Origin: Paenibacillus sp. Root444D2
Lineage (GTDB): Bacteria; Bacillota; Bacilli; Paenibacillales; NBRC-103111
Length of the DNA stretch: 52,652 nt
Assembly: GCF_001426375.1 (NCBI RefSeq)
Contig: NZ_LMEO01000027.1
Span: 1 to 52,652, forward strand
Direction: 5' to 3'
The notes beneath the pieces were generated by a model. That model saw nothing but the letters and a program-made list of their open reading frames with translations. It was not told where the DNA came from and searched no databases. The position numbers and the translations under genes are program-made. Below, piece by piece: positions 38,305 to 45,501 of this stretch (position 1 is the first letter of the stretch; the number at the start of each line of letters is the position of its first letter).

Positions 38305-38329
38305 TAAGAGTCCCTTGGAGGGGCTCTTA
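38305..38329 (+). terminator. Terminator of the gdpP-rplI unit
   Basis: TAAGAGTCCC and GGGGCTCTTA form a 10-bp stem (one G-T) with a TTGGA loop. The following TCTATTG is only moderately T-rich, so termination may be incomplete. Confidence 0.65.
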
Positions 38330-38554
38330 TCTATTGTGAGGTAATACCGCGGTTGTAGAGTCTACGAGATAATTTTCGTAGTTTGCTTCGGGTACTTTAT
38401 TTGTGTCTGTAAAGCTATTTAAGAGTTTAGAGAGTTTAATAGAGCAAAAATAAAAGTTAAACACGGATGATAGAATGCGATTGAAGAGTTTCTCATCCAT
38501 TTGTGATGCAAGAATAGTAAACTAACTAACGAAAAGAAAGGCGGGTACAGCAGC
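38330..38554 (+). other. dnaB upstream region, no gene seen
   Basis: This is an AT-rich spacer of 225 bases after the rplI terminator. I see no gene and no promoter that I can defend. GGTAATACCGCGG at 38341 recalls a T-box end, but the rest of a T-box leader is absent. Confidence 0.5.
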
Positions 38555-39919
38555 ATGAGCGGAGATAATATGTTTATGGATCGTGTACCCCCACAAAATA
38601 TAGAAGCCGAGCAAGCCGTACTCGGTGCTATTTTGATTCACGGCGAAGCCTTGATTACCGCCATGGAGCGGATATCAAGCGACGACTTCTATCGTGGTAC
38701 ACATCAACGCATCTTCGAGGCGATCGTAGAACTCGCAGAAGAGCAGGAGCCTGTCGACCTGATCACGCTTACGTCGCGGCTACAGAACAAGCAGCAGCTT
38801 GAAGAAATCGGCGGCGTGACGTATCTTTCTGAGTTGGCTAATGCGGTGCCAACAGCAGCAAACATTGACTACTACGCGGCTATCGTCGAGGAGAAGTCGA
38901 TGTTGCGCCGCCTTATTCGCACGGCGACCCAGATCGTCTCCAATGGCTATGCCAATGAGGACGATGTTGGGTCGATGCTCAGCGAAGCGGAGGCGAAGAT
39001 CCTTGAGATCTCGCAGCGCCGCAGTTCCAGCGGCTTCGTGGTTATTCGCGATGTGCTCATGGAAGTATTCGAGAAAGTGGAGCAGCTTTACTCGAATAAG
39101 GGAGGGTCAACGGGAATCCCTTCGGGCTTCATTGACCTCGACAAGATGACGTCCGGCTTCCAGCGCTCGGACCTTGTCATCTTGGCCGCCCGTCCTTCGG
39201 TCGGTAAGACCGCGTTCGCGCTGAACGTTGCGCAGAACGTGGGCGTGCGGGCCAAGGAAACCGTCGCCATCTTCTCCCTGGAGATGGGCGCGGCGCAGCT
39301 CGTACAGCGTATGATCTGCGCGGAAGCGAACGTCGACGCGAACCGCATGCGGACGGGTTATCTCGAGGGCGACGACTGGGAGAAGCTGACGATGGCGATT
39401 GGCGCCTTGTCCGAAGCGAACATCTACATCGATGATTCACCATCGATTACGGTTGCGGACATCCGCGCGAAGTGCCGTCGTCTGCAGCAGGAGAAGGGGC
39501 TCGGCATGATCCTCATCGACTACCTGCAGCTCATTGCCGGCCGCGGCAAAGGCGATAACCGTCAGCAGGAGGTCTCTGAGATCTCCCGTACGCTGAAGCA
39601 AATTGCGCGTGAGCTCAACGTTCCGGTCATCGCGCTCTCGCAGCTGAGCCGGGGTGTTGAGCAGCGGCAAGACAAGCGTCCGATGATGTCTGACCTTAGG
39701 GAATCGGGATCCATCGAGCAAGATGCCGACATCGTAGCGTTCCTTTACCGGGACGATTACTACGATAAGGAATCCGAGAAGAAGAACATTATCGAGATTA
39801 TTATTGCTAAGCAGCGGAACGGTCCGGTAGGAACCGTAGAGCTGGCTTTCTTGAAGCAATTTAATAAGTTTGTGAACATGGATCGAAGTCACCAGGAAGC
39901 AGCAGCCGCGCAGTATTGA
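38555..39919 (+). CDS. dnaB: Replicative DNA helicase DnaB (DnaC of B. subtilis)
   Basis: This 454-residue hexameric helicase unwinds DNA at the fork. The N-terminal helical domain starts VPPQNIEAEQAVLGAILI. The RecA-like domain has Walker A ARPSVGKTAFALN near residue 213, SLEMGAAQLVQRM, Walker B MILIDYLQLI, and the hexamer segment LSRGVEQRQDKRPMMSDLRESG. The central part of the gene is much richer in G+C than either end: line 39241-39300 is 42/60 GC, against 28/60 at 38581-38640. Confidence 0.98.
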   Translation: MSGDNMFMDRVPPQNIEAEQAVLGAILIHGEALITAMERISSDDFYRGTHQRIFEAIVELAEEQEPVDLITLTSRLQNKQQLEEIGGVTYLSELANAVPTAANIDYYAAIVEEKSMLRRLIRTATQIVSNGYANEDDVGSMLSEAEAKILEISQRRSSSGFVVIRDVLMEVFEKVEQLYSNKGGSTGIPSGFIDLDKMTSGFQRSDLVILAARPSVGKTAFALNVAQNVGVRAKETVAIFSLEMGAAQLVQRMICAEANVDANRMRTGYLEGDDWEKLTMAIGALSEANIYIDDSPSITVADIRAKCRRLQQEKGLGMILIDYLQLIAGRGKGDNRQQEVSEISRTLKQIARELNVPVIALSQLSRGVEQRQDKRPMMSDLRESGSIEQDADIVAFLYRDDYYDKESEKKNIIEIIIAKQRNGPVGTVELAFLKQFNKFVNMDRSHQEAAAAQY

Positions 39920-39933
39920 CGGCTGTTTTTTTT
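39903..39933 (+). terminator. dnaB terminator
   Basis: CAGCCG (39903-39908) and CGGCTG (39920-39925) flank the stop codon and are followed by eight T's. Confidence 0.85.
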
Positions 39934-39960
39934 ATTTAACCTATTAGTTTGCGCAATATC

Positions 39961-39999
39961 CGAACGATTATACAGGCACCTGTGTAATTGTTCGTTTTT
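39961..39999 (+). terminator. Second terminator before the purA promoter
   Basis: CGAAC...ACAGG pairs with CCTGT...GTTCG in a long hairpin (39961-39994) followed by TTTTT. With the preceding terminator it isolates purA from dnaB transcription. Confidence 0.8.
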
Positions 40000-40001
40000 A
40001 A

Positions 40002-40030
40002 TTGACTTTGCTCAGGGGGACTGCTACACT
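40002..40030 (+). promoter_or_regulatory. purA promoter
   Basis: TTGACT (40002-40007) and TACACT (40025-40030) are separated by exactly 17 bases. Transcription should begin at about 40035-40037, right at the 5' strand of the leader's closing helix. Confidence 0.8.
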
Positions 40031-40034
40031 AGAG

Positions 40035-40333
40035 ACGGTGAAAAAACCTTGGTCGAATGCCTGCTTATCATAAGGCAACTTCGAAATAAGGTCGTTTTTC
40101 ATGCCGTAAGGTAGGTTCACTTCCTGCAGATGACTGCCGAAGAAACCTGGATGTTCCTTTGCGGTGAGTAAGCCCTCTGAACCGGTTCACTAAGTGTGCA
40201 ACGGTGTAAGAGGTATTTGCATCGCCAGAGGGAAAGTACGATGGACGCTAGACGCTTTAGCGCTTTAATGAAGTCCAACTTCTCTCTGTGGTACTAAAGC
40301 CATAACGGCTCATTATGGGTGATTCGTCACCGT
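40035..40333 (+). ncRNA. Large structured leader RNA of purA, class unknown
   Basis: About 300 nt lie between the purA promoter and its ribosome site (ACGGAGG, 40334-40340). Pairings I can trace: closing helix ACGGTGA (40035-40041) with TCACCGT (40327-40333); CCTT/TCGAA/TGCC (40047-40061) with GGCA/TTCGA/AAGG (40074-40091); AGGTT/CTTC/GCAG (40113-40129) with CTGC/GAAG/AACCT (40134-40148); GCGGTG (40161) with CATCGC (40220); CAGAGGG (40226-40232) with CTCTCTG (40282-40288); TGGAC (40242) with GTCCA (40273); CCATAA (40300) with TTATGG (40313). TCACC (40327-40331) can instead close a local GGTGA-TTCG-TCACC hairpin, so two states are possible. No known riboswitch core was recognised. Confidence 0.7.
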
Positions 40334-40349
40334 ACGGAGGTAAGTGCAT

Positions 40350-41636
40350 ATGTCAACGGTTGTTGTTGTCGGTACGCAATGGGGAGATGAAGGGAAAGGG
40401 AAAATCACGGATTTCTTAGCGGAATCTGCTGAGGTCGTTGCTCGTTATCAAGGTGGTAACAATGCCGGCCATACGATCATTATTAGCGGGAAGAAATATA
40501 AGCTAACGATGATTCCTTCAGGTATTTTTTACAAAGATAAAGCTTGTGTAATCGGGAATGGCATGGTTATTAACCCGGCTGCGCTCATTGAAGAAATTAA
40601 CTACATTCATGATAATGGTTTTACGACGACGAACCTCAATATCAGTGACCGCGCGCATGTCATTATGCCGTATCATTTGCTGATGGATGGTCTGGAAGAA
40701 GATCGCAAAGGTGATAGCAAAATTGGCACGACCCGCAAAGGGATCGGACCTTGTTATATGGATAAAGCAGCTCGTAACGGTATTCGTATTGCTGATCTAA
40801 TGGACGCGGAAGAGTTTGAATTGAAGCTTAGACGCATCGTTGCAGAGAAAAATGTTGTGATTGAGCAAGTTTACGGTTCACAGGGTCTTGATATAGAGCC
40901 GATTCTCAAAGAATATCTCGAGTACGCTGAAGTCATTCGTCCATATGTAACGGATACGTCGGTTGTATTGAACCAATACATTGATCAAGGCCGCAGAGTG
41001 CTGTTCGAAGGAGCACAAGGTGTTATGTTGGATATCGACCAAGGCACATACCCGTATGTTACTTCTTCGAACCCAACTGCAGGCGGTGTATGTATCGGTT
41101 CCGGCGTAGGCCCAACGAAGATCCACAACATCATTGGTGTGGCGAAAGCTTACACGACTCGTGTTGGTGATGGTCCGTTCCCTACGGAGCTTGACAATGA
41201 AATCGGCGCTTGGATTCGTGAAAAAGGCTTTGAATACGGTACGGTAACGGGTCGTCCACGTCGTGTTGGTTGGTTCGACAGCGTTGTTGTTCGTCACGCA
41301 AGACGTGTTAGCGGAATCACGGGTCTTTCCCTAAATTCCATCGACGTTCTGACAGGACTTGAAACGGTGAAAATTTGCACAGGCTACATGTACCGCGGTG
41401 AGTTAATTGAGCATTACCCAGCTAGCCTGAAAGCTATCTCCGAGTGTGTAGCAGTATACGAGGAGCTTCCAGGTTGGACAGAAGACGTATCCGGCGCACG
41501 TACGCTGAGCGATCTGCCTGAGAATGCCAGACATTATGTGGAGCGTGTTTCCCAGCTGACAGGTATTCCAATCGCGATCTTCTCCGTAGGTCGTAATCGT
41601 GAACAAACAAACCTGGTTCGTCCAATCTACGCATAA
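40350..41636 (+). CDS. purA: Adenylosuccinate synthase
   Basis: This enzyme makes adenylosuccinate from IMP, aspartate and GTP, the first committed step to AMP. It is 428 residues. The GTP-binding loop [12 protein letters not shown] is at the N-terminus, with [29 protein letters not shown] (IMP site), and a C-terminal [12 protein letters not shown] start at ATG 40350, nine bases after ACGGAGG; GTG 40344 is too close. It is preceded by its own promoter and a ~300-nt structured leader. Confidence 0.98.
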   Translation: MSTVVVVGTQWGDEGKGKITDFLAESAEVVARYQGGNNAGHTIIISGKKYKLTMIPSGIFYKDKACVIGNGMVINPAALIEEINYIHDNGFTTTNLNISDRAHVIMPYHLLMDGLEEDRKGDSKIGTTRKGIGPCYMDKAARNGIRIADLMDAEEFELKLRRIVAEKNVVIEQVYGSQGLDIEPILKEYLEYAEVIRPYVTDTSVVLNQYIDQGRRVLFEGAQGVMLDIDQGTYPYVTSSNPTAGGVCIGSGVGPTKIHNIIGVAKAYTTRVGDGPFPTELDNEIGAWIREKGFEYGTVTGRPRRVGWFDSVVVRHARRVSGITGLSLNSIDVLTGLETVKICTGYMYRGELIEHYPASLKAISECVAVYEELPGWTEDVSGARTLSDLPENARHYVERVSQLTGIPIAIFSVGRNREQTNLVRPIYA

Positions 41637-41682
41637 TCATAAAGAAATGAAGCGTAATGTTCGCTTCTTCCTGAATAACTTT

Positions 41683-41727
41683 AAGAAATCCTCTGGGCTG
41701 TTTTGCAGCTTAGAGGATTTCTTTTTT
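41683..41727 (+). terminator. purA terminator
   Basis: AAGAAATCCTCT pairs with AGAGGATTTCTT in a perfect 12-bp stem followed by T's. A smaller GAAGCG/CGCTTC hairpin precedes it at 41649-41667. Confidence 0.93.
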
Positions 41728-41779
41728 ATCAAAAAGGGATTTAATGGAGATGATTTCGTCAATACTGGAAGGGAGGAAC

Positions 41780-41800
41780 ATGATTATGCGCCAGGAGTGA
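41780..41800 (+). CDS. Possible six-residue leader peptide (MIMRQE)
   Basis: ATG at 41780 has a near-ideal ribosome site (GGGAGG, 41771-41776) and encodes only MIMRQE before TGA. The last two codons contain the AGGAG used by the next gene. It may couple translation to the 41809 gene. It could equally be a chance reading frame. Confidence 0.35.
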   Translation: MIMRQE

Positions 41801-41808
41801 TAGCGAGA

Positions 41809-42471
41809 ATGAAATTAATAGCATGGTTAAGTAAGATCGTCATTGGAACAGTCCTAATTACATCGATAACGATGTTTACGACATGGTATGTTGTAAATAT
41901 GTACGTGGAGGATATATTTCGACAATATCAGATCCCAGCTTTGGGTAAAAAGGTTCAATTTAACGAATTTGCTGCAAGATTGGCGGGGGAGCTGAATATA
42001 GTTATGCGTAGAGACGGGGGGAAGCAAGCTGCCCCAGCTGAAAGCCCTGCACCTACGAAGCCTGTTCCTAGTCTCAACCCGTCTGGAAGCTTATCTAGCC
42101 CAAGTCCAAACGATCAACTTCCCACAAATGGAGTTAGTTCAATGGACGGTGGAGATGCTTCCCAAGGAGCCAAGGATGATGCCATAGCCGTTATGGGAAG
42201 AGCGCGAAGTGAAGCGAACGAGCAGAAAAAGGAACTCGTCATGTCGACGGAGGATTTTGCCAAAAAGAAAGAAGCACTGTCTAGCGACGATAAGATGAAA
42301 ATATTTTCTCTAGTTGTTGCCAAGCTGCCGCAAAGTGACGTGCAGAATCTATCCGTTTTGCTCGAAGATGGGATTACCGCAGAAGAGCTAAAGCAGGTCA
42401 ATGACACGCTTAAAAAGTACTTAAGTGAGAAGGAATTGAAGCAGCTCACAGATATCCTAAGCAAGTATTAA
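41809..42471 (+). CDS. Hypothetical single-pass membrane protein
   Basis: This 220-residue protein has one N-terminal membrane segment (about 5-28), then a Pro/Ser/Ala-rich linker (about 70-115). The charged helical C-terminal part includes DAIAVMGRARSEANEQKKELV and ILSKY. The frame runs back to 41599 through the purA terminator; ATG 41809 (MKLIAWLSKIVIGTV), with AGGAG upstream, is the credible start. I do not recognise a characterised family. Confidence 0.72.
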   Translation: MKLIAWLSKIVIGTVLITSITMFTTWYVVNMYVEDIFRQYQIPALGKKVQFNEFAARLAGELNIVMRRDGGKQAAPAESPAPTKPVPSLNPSGSLSSPSPNDQLPTNGVSSMDGGDASQGAKDDAIAVMGRARSEANEQKKELVMSTEDFAKKKEALSSDDKMKIFSLVVAKLPQSDVQNLSVLLEDGITAEELKQVNDTLKKYLSEKELKQLTDILSKY

Positions 42472-42490
42472 TCCATTCCATACTTGGATG

Positions 42491-42751
42491 TTAATGGAGC
42501 TGCCCGCCATATTTGATAATCGTATCCTCAGCTTGGCGATAGCGTGACTTCTCAACACTTACCATGAGTGCAAAGGAGGGCTCAGCTGCAAAGCTGTCTA
42601 CGGATTGAATGAAGCTGTCAGCTTGTTGATCAGAACTAGGTACTACGCCATTATCGAATTTGATATCTAGTACACCCTGTAGTTTAAGTACTTCAGCCGC
42701 TTGCTCTAAATTATCCTTATTATGGAATGTAGCCGCCAAATTAACTTCCAT
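42491..42751 (-). CDS. Small conserved hypothetical protein
   Basis: This 86-residue soluble protein begins MEVNLAATFHNKDNLEQAAE, with VLDIKFDNGVVPSSDQQADS and IIKYGGQLH at the end. The layout (beta-alpha, EQAAEVLKLQG...) recalls small ferredoxin-fold proteins. AAAGGGGAC precedes the ATG. It converges with the preceding gene. Function unknown. Confidence 0.7.
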   Translation of the reverse strand: MEVNLAATFHNKDNLEQAAEVLKLQGVLDIKFDNGVVPSSDQQADSFIQSVDSFAAEPSFALMVSVEKSRYRQAEDTIIKYGGQLH

Positions 42752-42922
42752 CGTTGATGTCCCCTTTCAATTTTTCATGCTAATTCGTCAATCCTTGTAG
42801 CAGTGCGCATAATCTCTTGGATTTTCATACAAAAAATTGAATTTATAGTGCCTTCTTTTGGTGATGGACACGAATCTATCACATGGATTTCGAGTATTTT
42901 GTTGAAATAGGCAGAGAAAGTG

Positions 42923-42936
42923 TGTTAAATTTAACA
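42923..42936. promoter_or_regulatory. Perfect 14-bp palindrome upstream of the M23 peptidase gene
   Basis: TGTTAAATTTAACA is a perfect inverted repeat 88 bases before the peptidase start. It contains TGTTAA half-sites like those of WalR, but WalR uses direct repeats, so the binding protein is unknown. No other clear feature lies in 42752-43023. Confidence 0.4.
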
Positions 42937-43023
42937 AAAGGCTGACATCCTTTATGGATATTATGTCTAATCAAGGTTTATTTATGTATCTACGGATGCA
43001 AAACCGTTCAAAGGGAGAAGATC

Positions 43024-44568
43024 ATGACAGGTTTCAGGGGAATGCGCTTTGTCATGGATCTCATCAAGAGATTCACGCCTAAGCGAGAAAGCTTGACCGG
43101 AAATGAATCAATATCAGACAAGCAGCTGGAAGTATCAACGACAACAACGACGCTAACGGTAATGAAACGACATAAATGGTCCCTTGCTCTGGGAGTTAGT
43201 GCAATTGCTCTAACTGGGATAATTACGTTTACTGGACATCAATATGTAGAAGCGGGCATGATGAATGTGTATCATGTGAAGCTGGATGGCCAAGAAATAG
43301 GTATTGTAAGTGACAATAAGATTATTGATGAATATAAGCAAAAAAAACCGCAAGAAGTTCAACAAAAATTCCCAGATGTGCATGTCGTGCTGAAAACTAA
43401 CGGAGTTACCTATGAGTCTGAAAAGGCTTTCAACGTAAAATCTGATGATTCAGCTGTTTTGGCAACACTTGATAAGCTGCTTGTGCCGCAACCGGTCGGC
43501 ATTGAATTGAAGGTAGATGGGAAAACCATCGCAATTGTAAAGGATCAGCAGACGGCTGATCGGATTCTTGAACAAGTAAGTGCCCCCTTCGCGCCTAAAG
43601 CCAAGGAAACCGCTAAGGTAGCTGCGCTATCAACAGAGTTGGGTGAGGATATCACAACAGCACCATCGGAACTCGAGAAAGTAGAGTTTATTCAGCAAGT
43701 CGATACTAAGGAAGTTCCTATCGAACCAGATGATTTGGCTAAACCGGAAGATGTCGTTAAGAAGCTCAAGACCGGTGATGTACAGCCTGCCAAGTATACG
43801 GTTGTCGAAGGAGATTGTGTCTCCTGTATCGCGAAGAAATTAGGGATTACGAAGCAATTCATTTATGATAATAACCCCGGCCTTCAAGATGATAAGCTGA
43901 AAATTGGCAACCAACTTGATGTGACGGTGCTCAAACCTACGCTCTCTGTTAAGACAACAGAACGGGTTGTACAGAATCAGGAGATTCAATACGACACTGA
44001 GTATGTGAAAGATGATTCACTTCGTGTAGGTGTAGTTCAACCGATAACGGCTGGAAAGAATGGGCTGAAGAAGGTTACGATTCAAGTGACGAAGGTCGAC
44101 GGTTTAATGACCGAAGAGAAGCTTGTGAATGAAGAGATCATTGATAAACCTGTTATGGCTAAAGTGAAAAAAGGAACGAAAGTGGTTCAAGGTGAAGGCT
44201 CAGGGAAGTTCGCGTGGCCTGTCATTTCCCCAAGTATTTCAAGTACGTTCGGCGTGCGTTGGGGCAAGCTTCACAAAGGGATTGATATCACAGGCAACAA
44301 GAATATCATGACGGCTGATAACGGCAAAGTCACGGAAACCGGTTATAAATCCGATTACGGCAATTATATTATTATTAATCATTTGAACGGTTACGAGACG
44401 TTATATGGCCATTTGAGTAAAATTACTACCACCGAAGGTACAATCGTCGAAAAAGGCGATAAAATCGGTATTATGGGAAGTACAGGCGACTCCACGGGTG
44501 TTCACTTACATTTTGAGATTCATAAAAGTGGTAGTTTAGAAAATCCTTTAAAGTATTTAAACCGCTAA
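43024..44568 (+). CDS. Membrane-anchored LysM/G5/M23 peptidoglycan endopeptidase
   Basis: This is a 514-residue cell-wall hydrolase. It has a cytoplasmic N-terminus, a membrane segment at about 57-75, and a LysM peptidoglycan-binding domain near 257-302 (KYTVVEGDCVSCIAKKLGI). A G5-like domain follows about 308-380. The M23 metallopeptidase domain (about 400-510) has HKGIDITG and HLHFEIH as zinc-binding motifs and YGHLSK. It probably cleaves peptide cross-links. It lies immediately upstream of walRKHIJ, whose regulator controls such enzymes in Bacillus. GGGAGAAG precedes the ATG. Confidence 0.9.
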   Translation: MTGFRGMRFVMDLIKRFTPKRESLTGNESISDKQLEVSTTTTTLTVMKRHKWSLALGVSAIALTGIITFTGHQYVEAGMMNVYHVKLDGQEIGIVSDNKIIDEYKQKKPQEVQQKFPDVHVVLKTNGVTYESEKAFNVKSDDSAVLATLDKLLVPQPVGIELKVDGKTIAIVKDQQTADRILEQVSAPFAPKAKETAKVAALSTELGEDITTAPSELEKVEFIQQVDTKEVPIEPDDLAKPEDVVKKLKTGDVQPAKYTVVEGDCVSCIAKKLGITKQFIYDNNPGLQDDKLKIGNQLDVTVLKPTLSVKTTERVVQNQEIQYDTEYVKDDSLRVGVVQPITAGKNGLKKVTIQVTKVDGLMTEEKLVNEEIIDKPVMAKVKKGTKVVQGEGSGKFAWPVISPSISSTFGVRWGKLHKGIDITGNKNIMTADNGKVTETGYKSDYGNYIIINHLNGYETLYGHLSKITTTEGTIVEKGDKIGIMGSTGDSTGVHLHFEIHKSGSLENPLKYLNR

Positions 44569-44577
44569 TTATAGATA

Positions 44578-44624
44578 GAGGCAAGGTCAAACGGGACAAC
44601 TCGGGGGGCCTTGTCTCTTTTTTC
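44578..44624 (+). terminator. Terminator after the M23 peptidase gene
   Basis: GAGGCAAGG (44578-44586) pairs with CCTTGTCTC (44609-44617), with one wobble, followed by T's. Confidence 0.85.
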
Positions 44625-44702
44625 CACAATAGAAAGAATAAGTTTCGATTTGCCTAGAGTAGAGGGCTTCTTACTTGAATGTATGATAAAATAGAGGGTA
44701 GT

Positions 44703-44768
44703 ATGCTGGAAATAGACTAACATTACATGCTCGTCCCAGTGGGACGAAGTCATTTATCCTTGAGTAGG
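44703..44768 (+). repeat. Recurrent hairpin leader element, copy B (walR leader)
   Basis: ATGCT...TGCTCGTCC, then a hairpin TCGTCCC/GGGACGA with an AGT loop, GACGAAG, CATTTATCCTTGAGTAGG. It shares TGCTCGTC with the 20283 copy and GACGAAG plus TTTATCCTTG.GTAGG with the 17443 copy. It ends a few bases before the walR start. Confidence 0.55.
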
Positions 44769-44779
44769 CGGTGGTAGGT

Positions 44780-45499
44780 TTGTTTGGTAAAATTCTCGTG
44801 GTGGATGACGAACAACCGATTGCAGATATTTTGAAATTTAATTTGGAAAAAGAGGGCTATCAGGTCATCTGTGCGTATGACGGCGGAAGCGCTGTAGAGC
44901 TTGCTTTCTCTGAGCAGCCGGATCTAATATTGCTGGATCTCATGCTGCCTGTGAAGGATGGGATGGATGTGTGCCGAGAGGTTCGCTCGAAGCTGAATAC
45001 TCCTATCATTATGCTCACAGCGAAAGATACAGAACTGGATAAAGTGCTTGGCCTAGAAATGGGCGCAGACGATTATGTGACCAAGCCGTTCGGCACTAGG
45101 GAGCTGCTTGCCAGGGTGAAGGCGCATCTGCGCAGACAGACGAAAGCGCAGTCGGCTCCAAGCGAGTCTGACATGCAGCGGAATGGGATGCGTATTCATG
45201 CCCTGTTTATCGATAACGACATGTACATGGTGTATAAAGATGGCACACCGCTCGATTTGACGCATCGGGAATTCGAGCTTATTCAGTATTTGGCCAAAAA
45301 CTCAGGCAAAGTCATGACACGCGAGCACCTGCTGCAGGCGGTGTGGGGCTTTGAATATTTCGGCGACGTACGAACAGTCGATGTAACGATTCGGCGCTTA
45401 CGCGAGAAGCTGGAGACGGACCCGAGCCGTCCGGAGTATATTATGACGCGCAGGGGCCTCGGCTACTTGATGCGCAGTCCTAAGGCCGGAGGCTTCTGA
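44780..45499 (+). CDS. walR: Response regulator WalR (YycF)
   Basis: This OmpR-family regulator is essential in Bacillus and controls cell-wall metabolism. It is 239 residues, with the receiver domain phosphorylated at D53 ([13 protein letters not shown]) and a winged-helix domain with [18 protein letters not shown] prefer TTG 44780 ([12 protein letters not shown]), because family members start two or three residues before [11 protein letters not shown] 44771 (MVGLFGKIL) is the alternative. Its leader contains the hairpin element. Confidence 0.95.
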   Translation: MFGKILVVDDEQPIADILKFNLEKEGYQVICAYDGGSAVELAFSEQPDLILLDLMLPVKDGMDVCREVRSKLNTPIIMLTAKDTELDKVLGLEMGADDYVTKPFGTRELLARVKAHLRRQTKAQSAPSESDMQRNGMRIHALFIDNDMYMVYKDGTPLDLTHREFELIQYLAKNSGKVMTREHLLQAVWGFEYFGDVRTVDVTIRRLREKLETDPSRPEYIMTRRGLGYLMRSPKAGGF

Positions 45500-45501
45500 G
45501 C

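Noticed and set aside
38336..38360. T-box-like GGTAATACCGCGG before dnaB
   Set aside because: The T-box core GGTGGNACCGCG is altered, no specifier stem or terminator accompanies it, and dnaB is not a T-box target.
39177..39892. Long minus-strand frames inside dnaB
   Set aside because: They arise from the GC-rich block, show Arg/Ser-rich or shifted-frame composition and lie antisense to a certain gene.
40057..40089. Ten-codon uORF (MPAYHKATSK) and a 13-codon one at 40130 in the purA leader
   Set aside because: Neither has a ribosome site at proper spacing and both lie inside helices of the leader.
40100..40305. Resemblance of purA leader pieces (GCCGAAG, GTACTAAAGCC) to lysine or Mg2+ riboswitch motifs
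   Set aside because: The pieces are in the wrong order and the rest of each conserved core is missing.
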